Below, in pieces: positions 40,760-49,359 of a DNA stretch of 64,000 bases. Below the pieces are notes generated by a model. The model made no database searches. It was not told the origin of the DNA and saw only the letters and a program-made list of their open reading frames with translations. Location of the stretch: contig NZ_BMMU01000025.1 in NCBI RefSeq assembly GCF_014646095.1, positions 33,824 through 97,823 on the forward strand, in the 5' to 3' direction. The position numbers and the translations under genes are program-made. The stretch comes from Streptomyces lacrimifluminis. GTDB lineage: Bacteria > Actinomycetota > Actinomycetes > Streptomycetales > Streptomycetaceae. How positions within the stretch are numbered: the stretch's first letter is position 1; every line of letters starts with the position of its first letter.

Positions 40760-41545
40760 ATGCTCGATGCCACCACCCGCTCTGGGGGCACCGCCACGGC
40801 CACTCCCCGGGCCATCGCCACGGAGCTCTCCCCGCTCTCCCCCACCGTCATCGTCGTCACCCCGGTCGGCGGCCTCGCCGCGCGCTGCACGAGAGCACTG
40901 CTCTCGCCGTGGGCGCGGCTGGCGCTCCTGGTGCTGCTGCTCGGCGCGGCGGCCTCGTGCGTCCTGCTCTTCGAACCGCAGCGGCTGCTCGCCGACGGCT
41001 GGCCGCCCCAGGTCGGCGGGGCGGTCGCGGCGGTGCTCTTCGGGGCCGCGTACGGGCTGTGCACCGTGGCGTTCGTGCCACGCCCGCTGCTGAACCTCGC
41101 GGCGGGCGCGCTGTTCGGTTCCCAGCTGGGCCTCGCCGCCGCGCTCGCGGGCACGGTCCTGGGCGCCGGGGCGGCCTTCGGTCTCGGCCGCGTCCTGGGT
41201 CAGGACGCGCTGCGCCCGTTGCTGCGTGCCCGCTGGCTCCAGGCTGCGGACGGCCAGCTCAGCCGGCACGGCTTCCGCTCGATGATGGCGGCCAGGCTGT
41301 TTCCCGGGGTGCCCTTCTGGGCCGCCAACTACTGCGCCGCCGTCTCCCGCATGGGCTGGCTGCCGTTCCTGCTCGCGACGGCCCTCGGGTCCGTCCCGAA
41401 CACCGCCGCGTACGTCGTCGCGGGGTCCCAGGCCTCGTCGCCGACCTCCCCCGCCTTCCTGATCGCGATGGCCTTCATCGCCGTACCGGCCGTGGTGGGC
41501 GCCGTGGTGGCCTGGCGCAAGCGGCACCACCTGCGCGGGAACTGA
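40760..41545 (+). CDS. TVP38/TMEM64 (VTT domain) membrane protein
   Basis: A 261-residue membrane protein. A ~45-residue hydrophilic N-terminus precedes helices such as LALLVLLLGAAASCVLLFEP and the VTT core: LLNLAAGALFGSQLGLAAAL, GAGAAFGLGRVLGQDALRPL and AARLFPGVPFWAANYCAAVS. It is related to DedA proteins and probably acts in lipid or envelope homeostasis. ATG 40760 follows TAGTGT plus six bases, so a leaderless start is possible. Divergent from tuf3. Confidence 0.9.
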   Translation: MLDATTRSGGTATATPRAIATELSPLSPTVIVVTPVGGLAARCTRALLSPWARLALLVLLLGAAASCVLLFEPQRLLADGWPPQVGGAVAAVLFGAAYGLCTVAFVPRPLLNLAAGALFGSQLGLAAALAGTVLGAGAAFGLGRVLGQDALRPLLRARWLQAADGQLSRHGFRSMMAARLFPGVPFWAANYCAAVSRMGWLPFLLATALGSVPNTAAYVVAGSQASSPTSPAFLIAMAFIAVPAVVGAVVAWRKRHHLRGN

Positions 41546-41587
41546 CTCCGGGCCCTGGACCCGGACCCGGAAGCCGCCGGGCCCCCC

Positions 41588-42319
41588 TTAAGAGGTGCCG
41601 CTGTACACGTCCAGCCGCCCGCACATCCCGAACTTCCCGTGCGCCGAAGGCTGTTCGGCCCGTACGACGGCATCCGCGAGGTGGGACGTGTCGCCCCGTT
41701 CCAGCCGGTCGAGCTGGTCGCCCGTCGCGCCGGCCGCCGCCTCCGCGCCGCGTCGCCAGCGCTCACGCCAGTCGGCGAGGCGGGGCCGTACGAGAGTGGC
41801 CGCCGCCTCGTGGAAGGCGGCCAGGGCCTCCGGCCCCTCCGCCTCCCGCAACGCCCGGTATCCCTCCAGGGCCAGATCGCGCCGGGCCCTGGCGACCCGC
41901 TCCTGCTCGGCGACCGGTGCGTCGGCCGGGATCACGGTCGCGGCGGCGTACGTCTCCGGGTCGGTCAGGTACTCCGGCGGCAGCGTGAGCACGGCGTCCC
42001 CCGCCTCCGGCAGCCCGCTGTTCTGCATGAGGACGGTGATGCGCAGTTCGTCCTCGTTGACCAGCCGGTGGATGGTGCCCGGGGTGAACCAGGCGACCGT
42101 ACCGGGGGCGAGAGGCGTCACCTCGTACCCGGACGTGGTGAGCGTCTGCACAGCGCCCCGCCCGCCCGTGACGACGTACGCCTCCGAACAGGTCAGATGC
42201 ATATGGGGAGTTCCGCCGCACACCCCGTCGACGGCCGGCCAGTCGTAGACGGCGAGGTGCGAGACGGCGACGCCGCCGGGTAGGCCTGCGAAGGCCGCCG
42301 CGCCGACTACCGGGCTCAC
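41588..42319 (-). CDS. Cupin domain protein (third gene of carbohydrate operon)
   Basis: A 243-residue protein. The N-terminal cupin has GTPHMHLTCSEAYVVTGGRG with the metal-type His-x-His and Glu, then APGTVAWFTPGTIHRLVNED with the last His. The C-terminal half (from about 130) is helical, Ala/Arg/Glu-rich. The start GTG 42319 overlaps the stop of the PmoA-like gene by 4 bases (GTGA). In this operon it may be a sugar isomerase, epimerase or sensor; no specific reaction can be assigned. Confidence 0.88.
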   Translation of the reverse strand: MSPVVGAAAFAGLPGGVAVSHLAVYDWPAVDGVCGGTPHMHLTCSEAYVVTGGRGAVQTLTTSGYEVTPLAPGTVAWFTPGTIHRLVNEDELRITVLMQNSGLPEAGDAVLTLPPEYLTDPETYAAATVIPADAPVAEQERVARARRDLALEGYRALREAEGPEALAAFHEAAATLVRPRLADWRERWRRGAEAAAGATGDQLDRLERGDTSHLADAVVRAEQPSAHGKFGMCGRLDVYSGTS

Positions 42320-43251
42320 CACGGGTGCTCGTCCAGGTACTTGGCGACACCCTCGCGCTCCCACTCCCCGTCGGCGACGACGACCCGGTAGCGGCGGGTC
42401 AGCGTGTCGCCGGGCGCGAGTTCCAGTTCGTCGTAGAAGGCCCAGGAAGGGGCGACGGCGGCGAACGGCTCGTTGCGCACGAACCAGTGGGCGGGGTGGG
42501 TGCCCTCGGCCCCCAGGTGGTCGTTCTCGGGCGCGTGTGCGAAGACCAGCGTGGCGTGGCCGTCGGCGCCGTCGAACTCGCCGGAGTACGCCAGCCACGG
42601 CGCCTGCTCGCCCATCAGTTCGGGCCCCGCGGAGTCTGGGCCGAGGACGCGCCCGTCCCGGAAGGCGCGCGGGCCGCGCCAGAACAGGCCGGTGTAGCCC
42701 GCCCCTTCACGCCCGGCGGTGGTGGGGCTGCCGAAGAGCAGCGGCTCGTCGCGCCGGTTGGTGATCGCGCTCGTCCAGGTCAGCGCCCAGGAACCCGCCG
42801 CCGGATCGACGTCGTGCACCTCCACCCGCCGCGACTCCTGTGCCCACAGCTCCCCGCTGTACGGATGCCAGGTGAGCCGCTCGGCGATGACGACCCGGCC
42901 CCTGGCGGAGGCGACCTCGTCGAAGCCGACGTGGGCCATCGAGCCGACGCGCTCGGGGAGGGCGAGATACCCCTCGCCGTGCACATAGGTGTTGCCGCCC
43001 CACAGGTTCGACCCCGACAGATGCGAGGCCGTCAGCTGGAGGCCCTTGTGCCAGCGGTGGTCGTTGGGCCGGTAGTCGGTGACCACGTTGCCCGCAAGCG
43101 TCCGGATGGGGTGCAGATACGGCTTCGGCGCCTCCCAGGCCGCTTCTGCTCCGTACACGTAGCTGAACAGCTCGACCCCGGTGACGGGTTCGGTCACGGT
43201 GATGCGGTCGCCGTGCGCGTGGACGATGCGCAGGTCCTCGGACATGGTCAC
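42316..43251 (-). CDS. PmoA-like (DUF6807) protein
   Basis: A 311-residue protein of the PmoA/DUF6807 family: HPIRTLAGNVVTDYRPNDHR followed by WHKGLQLTASHLSGSNLWGG is the hallmark segment, and a GLFWRGPRAFRDGRV motif follows. The fold is beta-rich and family genes sit next to Gfo/Idh oxidoreductases in sugar-catabolism loci, but the reaction is not established. GTG 43251 overlaps the stop of the dehydrogenase gene and has GGAGG 7 bases upstream; ATG 43245 is the alternative. Confidence 0.87.
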   Translation of the reverse strand: MTMSEDLRIVHAHGDRITVTEPVTGVELFSYVYGAEAAWEAPKPYLHPIRTLAGNVVTDYRPNDHRWHKGLQLTASHLSGSNLWGGNTYVHGEGYLALPERVGSMAHVGFDEVASARGRVVIAERLTWHPYSGELWAQESRRVEVHDVDPAAGSWALTWTSAITNRRDEPLLFGSPTTAGREGAGYTGLFWRGPRAFRDGRVLGPDSAGPELMGEQAPWLAYSGEFDGADGHATLVFAHAPENDHLGAEGTHPAHWFVRNEPFAAVAPSWAFYDELELAPGDTLTRRYRVVVADGEWEREGVAKYLDEHPW

Positions 43252-44534
43252 GCGGACGCCTCCTCGGTAACGGATTCGGTGGCGGATTCGGTGGCGGATT
43301 CGGAAACATCGCCATCGTCGTCGGTCGCGGGCGCCCAGCCGGGCGCCCCGCCGTGCAGTGCGGCGTAATAGGGGTCGCCGGCGCCGATGGCGCCGGCCTT
43401 GACGGTCGTGTCCGTGAAGGCGGACTTGTACAGCGCGGTGATCAGTTCCAGGCTGGTCCGCCCGTCCGCCCCGCTGCTGCGCGGCCGTTCGCCGGCACGC
43501 ATGCTGGCGACCAGCTCGCGCAGTTGCGCCAGGTGCGAGCTCGGCACGTCGGTGCCGAAGTCCCGCCAGGCGGCCACCTCCGCCTCGGGCACGTCCGGCG
43601 CCGGGGTGATCGTCCAGTTGGCGTTGGAATGCCCGTACAGATGGGTGAGTTCGACAGTGGCGCGCTCGCAGTCGATGCGGATACGGCTGACCTCGTCGGG
43701 GCTGAGCACACTGTTGACGACGGTCGCCAGCGCACCGTTCGCGAACCGGACGAGCGCGGTGGAGACGTCCTCGGTCTCGACGTCGTGGACGAGCCGCCCG
43801 GCCATGCCCCGTACCTCGCTCCACGGCCCGAGCAACTCCAGGAGTAGATCCATCTGGTGGATGCCGTGTCCCATGGCGGGCCCGCCACCCTCGGTCTGCC
43901 AGCGCCCGCGCCAGGGGACGGCGTAGTAGGCGGTGTCGCGGTACCAGGTGGTCTGGCAGTGCGCCACGAGCGGCCGGCCCAGGGCCCCTTCGGCCAGCAG
44001 CCGCCGTACATGGGTGGAGGCGGAGCCGAAGCGGTGCTGGAAGACGATCGAGGCGTACGGGCCGCCCCCGAGCCCCTCCTCCGCCTCGATGGCGTCGAAG
44101 TCGGCGAGCGTCGGCACCGGCGGCTTCTCGCACCACACCCAGGCCCCGGCGCGCAGCGCGGCCACGGTCTGCTCGCGGTGCAGGGTGGGCGGCGTACAGA
44201 TGGTCACCAGGTCGGGGCGCTGTTCCCGGAGCATCTGCTCCAGGTCGGTGTACGCGTGCGGAATCCCGCTCTGGGCGCAGAACGCCTTCACCGCGTCGGC
44301 GTTGATGTCGACGGCGGCGACGACCTCCGTCTCGCCCTCGTCGGCCAGCTGTGCGAGCGCCGGCAGATGCGACCCGCGCCCGATGGCACCCGCCCCGATG
44401 ACGGCGGCGCGGATACGACGGCCGGTGAGCGACGCGAGGGGGGCGAGGGAGGTGAGGCCGACGGGAGCACCACCGGCCGGGGACCGCCCCGGGGCGGCGA
44501 GGGAGGTGTCGGGACTGGTTGCGGGTGTGGTCAT
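43248..44534 (-). CDS. Gfo/Idh/MocA family oxidoreductase (first gene of operon)
   Basis: A 428-residue NAD(P)-dependent sugar dehydrogenase-like protein. The Rossmann motif RIRAAVIGAGAIGRGSHLPA is near residue 42, the catalytic-type Lys in WVWCEKPP near 140 and the His motif GHGIHQMDLLLELLG near 230. The C-terminus ends in an acidic Ser/Glu/Thr repeat (ESATESATESVTE) encoded by a short tandem DNA repeat at 43270-43310. It starts the operon dehydrogenase-PmoA-cupin with two 4-base overlaps. A LacI-type palindrome (44612-44619) lies about 80 bases upstream, so sugar-induced control is likely. Confidence 0.9.
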   Translation of the reverse strand: MTTPATSPDTSLAAPGRSPAGGAPVGLTSLAPLASLTGRRIRAAVIGAGAIGRGSHLPALAQLADEGETEVVAAVDINADAVKAFCAQSGIPHAYTDLEQMLREQRPDLVTICTPPTLHREQTVAALRAGAWVWCEKPPVPTLADFDAIEAEEGLGGGPYASIVFQHRFGSASTHVRRLLAEGALGRPLVAHCQTTWYRDTAYYAVPWRGRWQTEGGGPAMGHGIHQMDLLLELLGPWSEVRGMAGRLVHDVETEDVSTALVRFANGALATVVNSVLSPDEVSRIRIDCERATVELTHLYGHSNANWTITPAPDVPEAEVAAWRDFGTDVPSSHLAQLRELVASMRAGERPRSSGADGRTSLELITALYKSAFTDTTVKAGAIGAGDPYYAALHGGAPGWAPATDDDGDVSESATESATESVTEEASA

Positions 44535-44883
44535 GTGCGTGATCAGCACTCCATCGGACGCGATGTCTGCCGTGGGCCAACGCGTGATGACTCCGGACCT
44601 CCGGGGGCAGCAAGCGCTTTCTCTTCGCTGCAACGTATGTTCCGCTCAAGCAGCCGGTCAACACCACGTCTGGGGTGTCCACGGGGTGGATGGTGCGGGG
44701 CGGGTGTCAGGGGGAGCCTCGCCTTTGCCACCCCTTGACCCCGGCCCCTGTGCTCGGCCTGTCACCGGGGGCCGCTAGGCTGCCCTTCAACACACCTGAT
44801 CTCCGCCGTCCTTCGCTTCTCGCACGGGCGGTCCGGTGTGTCCGTCGGCCCTTCCACGATCAGCGCTTGGACCACGTAACTTC
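44535..44883. promoter_or_regulatory. Divergent promoter region with LacI-type site (44612-44619)
   Basis: The 349-base gap between the sugar operon and uppP holds AAGCGCTT (44612-44619) in the context GCAAGCGCTTTC, the central palindrome typical of LacI/GalR-family operators. No LacI gene is adjacent. Nothing else was recognised. Confidence 0.5.
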
Positions 44884-45759
44884 ATGTCTTGGTTTGAATC
44901 CCTCATCCTCGGACTCGTCCAGGGGCTGACCGAGTTCCTCCCCGTCTCCTCCAGCGCGCATCTGCGCCTGACGGCCGCGTTCTCCGGCTGGGAGGACCCG
45001 GGTGCCGCCTTCACGGCGATCACCCAGCTGGGCACGGAAGCGGCGGTGCTCATCTACTTCCGCAAGGACGTCGGGCGGATCCTGTCGGCGTGGTTCCGCT
45101 CGCTCACCAACAAGGCGATGCGCAGCGACCACGACGCCCAGATGGGCTGGCTGGTGATCGTCGGCTCGATTCCGATCGGTGTCCTCGGGGTCACGCTCAA
45201 GGACCAGATCGAGGGACCGTTCCGGGACCTGCGGATCACCGCGACGATGCTGATCGTGATGGGCATCGTCATCGGCATCGCCGACCGCCTCGCGGCGCGC
45301 GACGAGGCCGGCGGGAAGCACCGGGCGGCCAAGGAGCGCAAGGGCCTCAAGGACCTGAACGTACGGGACGGTCTGATCTACGGCCTGTGCCAGGCGATGG
45401 CACTGGTCCCCGGCGTCTCCCGGTCCGGCGCGACCATCAGTGGCGGTCTGTTCATGGGCTACACCCGTGAGGCGGCGGCCCGTTACTCCTTCCTGCTGGC
45501 CATGCCGGCCGTGCTCGCCTCGGGTGTCTTCGAGCTCAAGGACGCGTCGGAGGGCGGCCATGTCTCCTGGGGTCCGACGGCCTTCGCGACGGTGATCGCC
45601 TTCGTGGTCGGGTACGCCGTGATCGCGTGGTTCATGAAGTTCATCAGTACCAAGTCGTTCATGCCGTTCGTGTACTACCGCATCGTCCTCGGCATCGTGA
45701 TCATCGCCCTGGTGGCGACGGGCGCCCTGAGCCCGCACGCGGCGGAGTCCGCGGGCTGA
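44884..45759 (+). CDS. uppP: Undecaprenyl-diphosphatase
   Basis: A 291-residue integral membrane enzyme that dephosphorylates undecaprenyl diphosphate to recycle the cell-wall lipid carrier; it can confer bacitracin resistance. The two BacA signatures are complete: GLTEFLPVSSSAHL near the N-terminus and VPGVSRSGATISGGLFMGYT near residue 180. About eight hydrophobic helices are seen. ATG 44884 starts MSWFESLILGLVQGLTEFLP, the typical N-terminus; the frame is open further upstream without a ribosome site. Confidence 0.96.
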   Translation: MSWFESLILGLVQGLTEFLPVSSSAHLRLTAAFSGWEDPGAAFTAITQLGTEAAVLIYFRKDVGRILSAWFRSLTNKAMRSDHDAQMGWLVIVGSIPIGVLGVTLKDQIEGPFRDLRITATMLIVMGIVIGIADRLAARDEAGGKHRAAKERKGLKDLNVRDGLIYGLCQAMALVPGVSRSGATISGGLFMGYTREAAARYSFLLAMPAVLASGVFELKDASEGGHVSWGPTAFATVIAFVVGYAVIAWFMKFISTKSFMPFVYYRIVLGIVIIALVATGALSPHAAESAG

Positions 45760-45868
45760 CGCCGGGACCGGCACACCGGCGGAAGATCGTCCGACCGTGA
45801 CCAACCACATACCGTACGAGTAGCCACCTGGTAGCGCAGTGTCAGTCCTTGCGCCTACGCTGGTGCGC

Positions 45869-46048
45869 ATGTCCCCCGATTCCCTGGCCCCTGGTTCCGT
45901 GCGGTCTGCTGCTGCGTTGAACGAGCAGATCCGTGCGCTCTGGCTCCGCGCGGGCGGATCCCTCTCGGCCCAGGAGCGGGAGGAGTACGAGCTGTTGGTG
46001 GTCAAGTGGGCCGCGGCGATTCGCGGCGAGATCATCGAGGCCGCCTGA
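45869..46048 (+). CDS. Small conserved-looking hypothetical protein (59 aa)
   Basis: A 59-residue soluble protein, with the helical segment ALNEQIRALWLRAGGSLSAQ followed by EREEYELLVVKWAAAIRGEI. Codon use is normal for the region. ATG 45869 is preceded by TACGCT plus seven bases and no ribosome site, so it may be leaderless. Family not recognised beyond similar short Streptomyces proteins. Confidence 0.7.
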   Translation: MSPDSLAPGSVRSAAALNEQIRALWLRAGGSLSAQEREEYELLVVKWAAAIRGEIIEAA

Positions 46049-46148
46049 CCGCGAGGCGGACGCCAGGAGGGGCGGGCCCCTGTCCCCCGTCCCCGCCCGT
46101 GCCACCGATTCGTACGTCCTGTTCGCTCCCCTTCCCCGCCACGCACCG

Positions 46149-46892
46149 TCACCGCCCGCCGGACACCCGCAGCACCGCGCCCGTCGTGTACGAGGCCTCG
46201 GCGGACATCAACCAGGCGATGGCAGCCGCGACTTCCCCGGCCAGCCCGGGTCTGCGGAGCGGAATCGTCGGGGACGCGCGTTCCGCCCGGCCCGGGTCAC
46301 CCATCGTCGCGTGCATCTCGGTGTCGATGATGCCCGGGGCCACCGCGTTGACGCGGACACCGTCCGGACCGAGTTCCTTCGCCAGGCCCAGCGTCAGGGC
46401 GTCGACCGCCGCCTTGGTCGCCGCGTAGTGGACATAGTCACCGGGACTGCCGAGGGTGGCCGCCGCCGAGGACACGTTCACGATCACGCCGTCCCTCCGA
46501 GCCGTCATGGAGCGTGCGGCCCTGCGTGAACACAGCAGCGTGCCCAGCAGGTTGACGTCCACCACGCGCCGCAGGTCGGCGGGATCCGCGTCGGCGAGCC
46601 TGCCCAACGGGCCGGTCACCCCGGCGTTGTTCACCAACCCGGTGACCGGCCCCAGCCGTTCCTCCACCGTGTCGAACAACCGGTCCACATCCGCCTCGAC
46701 CGAGGTGTCGACCTGGACGGCCACACACCGGGCTCCGGCCTCCCTCACCCCCGCCGCGACCAACTCGGCGGCCCCGGCGTCCCGCACGTAGCCCACCGCG
46801 ACGTCATGACCGTCCGCCGCGAGCCGCAGACAGGTCGCGGCACCGATCCCCCGGCTGCCACCCGTGACCACCGTGACCGGCGACCCGCTCAT
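46149..46892 (-). CDS. SDR-family oxidoreductase (FabG-like)
   Basis: A 247-residue short-chain dehydrogenase: cofactor motif TGGSRGIG, the NNAG motif as LVNNAGVTGPLG, catalytic Ser in VNVSSAAATLGSPGDY and YVHYAATK (Tyr-x3-Lys). The C-terminus TTGAVLRVSGGR is usual. NADP(H) preference is likely from the GYVRDAG strand. ATG 46892 has GGAGGT at good spacing. Substrate unknown. Confidence 0.92.
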   Translation of the reverse strand: MSGSPVTVVTGGSRGIGAATCLRLAADGHDVAVGYVRDAGAAELVAAGVREAGARCVAVQVDTSVEADVDRLFDTVEERLGPVTGLVNNAGVTGPLGRLADADPADLRRVVDVNLLGTLLCSRRAARSMTARRDGVIVNVSSAAATLGSPGDYVHYAATKAAVDALTLGLAKELGPDGVRVNAVAPGIIDTEMHATMGDPGRAERASPTIPLRRPGLAGEVAAAIAWLMSAEASYTTGAVLRVSGGR

Positions 46893-46949
46893 GGACGCAC
46901 CTCCGTATCGTTTCGCTCCGCAACGTGCCTTCTCCGCCCGCTACGCCCC

Positions 46950-47060
46950 CTACGGTCGCAGGTGCGCGGGCACGGCCTCGCTCCCAATGATCCACTCGTC
47001 GGCGTACCGAACCGCTGATGGCACTCCGGGTCCCACCACCGCACTCGGACCGCCGCCCGC
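46950..47060 (-). pseudogene. Possible C-terminal gene fragment
   Basis: On the minus strand the frame ends VPSAVRYADEWIIGSEAVPA, then HLRP and a stop at 46950. This short tail has the composition of real protein, but no start or family can be given. The surrounding 46893-47146 gap holds nothing else. Confidence 0.25.
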
Positions 47061-47146
47061 CTCAAACGGCGCTGCCAGGCACCCTGGTCGTCCTTGGTCA
47101 CGCCGATCACGTGACGTGGCCGCCATCGGGGCAGGAGACTGGCCTG

Positions 47147-47452
47147 ATGGAGTTGATCTTTTCCGGCCGCGTGGTCGAGTGGCGCGGGCCGTCGCCGTAC
47201 TACTTCGTTCCTGTGCCGGACGAGGAGTCCGCCGACATCCGCGAGGTGGCCGCAATGGTCACCTACGGCTGGGGCGTGATCCCGGTAGAGGTTCAGATCG
47301 GCGCGGTCGTCTTCCAGACGTCGCTCTTCCCCAGGAACGGCGGCTACCTGCTGCCGCTCAAGGTCGCTGTGCGCAAGCGGAGCGACCTCGTAGCAGGGGA
47401 TGACGTGACGGTGAAGATGACCGTCTCTCTCCATGAACCCCCAGCCCGCTAG
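47147..47452 (+). CDS. DUF1905 domain protein
   Basis: A 101-residue protein: FSGRVVEWRGPSPYYFVPVP, the central YGWGVIPVEVQIGAVVFQTS and the ending LPLKVAVRKRSDLVAGDDVT are the DUF1905 pattern. The fold is a small beta barrel; function unknown, often found alone or with YdeI-type domains. ATG 47147 follows GCAGGAG. A dead HxlR regulator gene lies convergent just downstream. Confidence 0.88.
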   Translation: MELIFSGRVVEWRGPSPYYFVPVPDEESADIREVAAMVTYGWGVIPVEVQIGAVVFQTSLFPRNGGYLLPLKVAVRKRSDLVAGDDVTVKMTVSLHEPPAR

Positions 47453-47775
47453 CTGGCCGTGTGACGTACTGCCCTCCTGGGCTTCGAGAAGCTCGTCGGC
47501 GTGCTCGACCGCCCAGCGGCCGGGCACCGCCCCCAGCTGGTCAGGCCGTACTCGACGCGAGGCGGCGCCTCGGCGTGTGCGTGGCGGTCGACCAGCCCGG
47601 CGGCGAGCAGCCGGCGCGGGGACTCGGTGAGGACCTTGTCGCTGATGCCACCGATCGCGGTGCGCAGCTCCCGGCGTCGGCGTGGCCCCTCGCGAAGAGC
47701 CGCCAAACGGGACTCCAGGCATGGCTGAAGAGAGCGGTGGCCGCGCGCAGTCGGCAGTCGGTGACAAAATCCTGG
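47453..47775 (-). pseudogene. HxlR-family regulator, multiply frameshifted
   Basis: On the minus strand the sequence reads DCRLRAATALFSHAWSPVW, then after a one-base shift LAALREGPRRRRELRTAIGG and ISDKVLTESPRRLLAAGLVD, RVEYGLTSWG. After a second shift it reads AVPGRWAVEHADELLEAQEG. This is a complete HxlR winged-helix regulator in three frames, with the Cys of DC near the N-terminus as in thiol-sensing members. It is inactive as read. It fills most of the gap to 47849. Confidence 0.7.
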
Positions 47776-47849
47776 CCGCGGGCACCGTGATCGGTCTGCG
47801 AAGCGTCACCCCTGCGACAGCGCTTCGCTCCATGCCCGGTGCGTGAGGC

Positions 47850-48452
47850 TCAGTAATTGCCGCTCCCACCACCGCAGCTGACATCGCTGCCCGAGCCGGC
47901 GTCCGAGTCGGAACCGGCGTCGGAGTCGGAGTCGCGGTCCAAGGCCCTGCCCATGCGGATCAGAGCGCGGCCCAGACCGGACGGGACCGGCCGCGCGCTG
48001 ACGACGCCGCGTCGGACCGGGCCGTGCGGGAGAGCGGTGGGACCACCGAAGACGTAGTCCGGGAAGCCCTCGCTCCGTTCGGCCGCCCGCAGTTGCCGTC
48101 TGCCCTGCCGCGTCAGCCGGCGCCCGGAGACCGTCACCAGGCTCCGCGCAGCGAGTCGGCGGGCGATCTCCCGCACCTCTGGCGAGCGTTGCAGGGCGGC
48201 GAGTACAGAGGTGGTACTCCTACTGCGCGGGCACGAGGCGATCAGGGCACGATCGACCGGGTGCAGGGACGGCGCCTCTCCCAGGGCCCGCACTCGTGAA
48301 CCGCCGAGCTTCAGCAGGCCGCGCTCGGACAGCGCGATCATCGCGCTGTCCGCCACCCGCCGCGTCCCACCTGCCAGGAACGCGACGTCGTAGGCGTCCA
48401 GGGCCCCGGGTTCCTCCATCGCTGAGACGGTCCGCCGAAACACCATTCCCAT
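47850..48452 (-). CDS. TIGR04222-like protein with Gly/Ser/Asp-rich tail
   Basis: A 200-residue protein beginning MGMVFRRTVSAMEEPGALDA, then YDVAFLAGGTRRVADSAMIA, the segment shared by TIGR04222 proteins of Streptomyces (usually Cys/Gly-rich at the C-terminus). The middle is a winged-helix-like region with repeats of LxERGLLKL form. The tail is SDSDAGSDSDAGSGSD followed by CGGGSGNY. ATG 48452 has AAGGGGG 5 bases upstream. Usual members carry membrane helices, which I do not see here, so this may be a shortened form. Function unknown. Confidence 0.75.
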   Translation of the reverse strand: MGMVFRRTVSAMEEPGALDAYDVAFLAGGTRRVADSAMIALSERGLLKLGGSRVRALGEAPSLHPVDRALIASCPRSRSTTSVLAALQRSPEVREIARRLAARSLVTVSGRRLTRQGRRQLRAAERSEGFPDYVFGGPTALPHGPVRRGVVSARPVPSGLGRALIRMGRALDRDSDSDAGSDSDAGSGSDVSCGGGSGNY

Positions 48453-48679
48453 GCCGGCCCCCTTCGAACACCTTCTCTGCCCGCAGTGTCGCCCGGCGCG
48501 AAACGGCACAACCCTGTCCCCTGCCACTTCAGAGCAACAATTGAGCTTCCGGTCGGGAACCGAGAGCACGGCACACGCCGACCGCGCCCGGCCGCCCTCC
48601 GGAGGAGATCGAGCCCCATCGGCCACCGAATATCCGCGCCTCCCTTGGCTGCGCCCCTCCCGTGCCCAACACTGAGCCG

Positions 48680-49177
48680 ATGACGCAGCGTGTGGAGCTC
48701 GCGACCGTGATGGACCGGCTCTCCCTCGACGGACTCGTCACCGCGTACGCGGTGGCGGTGGACGACGGCGACTGGGAGACGTACGTGGAACTGTTCGCGC
48801 CGGACGGGCGGGCGGACTACCGCTCGGCCGGCGGCATCGAGGGGGACGCCCGGCAGGTCGCCGGATGGCTCAGGCAGAGCATGGAACTGTTTCCGATGCG
48901 GCAGCATCTGATCGTCAACCGCCGGGTCGGCTTCGACATCCTGGAGCAGGACACCGGCGACACGGCCCGCGTCCAGGCGGACTACGTCAATCCCATGCGC
49001 CTCGCGGACCGTGCCGGCGAAGGCGGGTCCACCGCACCCGACTTCGTGTGCGGCGGCCGGTACGCCTTCGAGCTGGTCCGTACCGGGGACGGCTGGCGGT
49101 TGCGCGAGGTGGTCGTACAGGAGAAGTGGCGCCGCATGCCGCACCCGGAACCGGCCACCGCGCCCGCCACCGACTGA
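48680..49177 (+). CDS. SnoaL-like (NTF2-fold) protein
   Basis: A ~165-residue NTF2-like cone fold: LDGLVTAYAVAVDDGDWETY followed by VELFAPDGRADYRSAGG is the SnoaL_4 pattern, and MRQHLIVNRRVGFDIL and GGRYAFELVRTGDGWRLREV complete it. Members include polyketide cyclases, dehydratases and ring-hydroxylating dioxygenase beta-like proteins; no catalytic assignment is possible. The start is ATG 48680 or GTG 48662; neither has a clear ribosome site. Confidence 0.82.
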   Translation: MTQRVELATVMDRLSLDGLVTAYAVAVDDGDWETYVELFAPDGRADYRSAGGIEGDARQVAGWLRQSMELFPMRQHLIVNRRVGFDILEQDTGDTARVQADYVNPMRLADRAGEGGSTAPDFVCGGRYAFELVRTGDGWRLREVVVQEKWRRMPHPEPATAPATD

Positions 49178-49359
49178 ACCCTTCCCCCGCTCCCGGACCG
49201 GCCGCCGTACGCCGTACGCCGTACGAGGACTCCGCCGCTCCTGGCCGGAGTCCCGCTGGTCCGAGATCGTCCCCACCACGCACACTGGACCCACGTAAGG
49301 GGTGACCGGCTGGGTAGTTGATCCGGTGATCCCGAAACCCGACTGGTAGGAGGCGCCGT

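Noticed and set aside
43262..43312. Short tandem repeat (GATTCGGTGGCG units) as a CRISPR or minisatellite
   Set aside because: Units are in frame and encode the Ser/Glu/Thr tail of the dehydrogenase; no spacer structure.
49198..49228. GCCGTAC tandem triplicate as an origin or iteron
   Set aside because: Only three 7-base units, no DnaA boxes or replication gene nearby.
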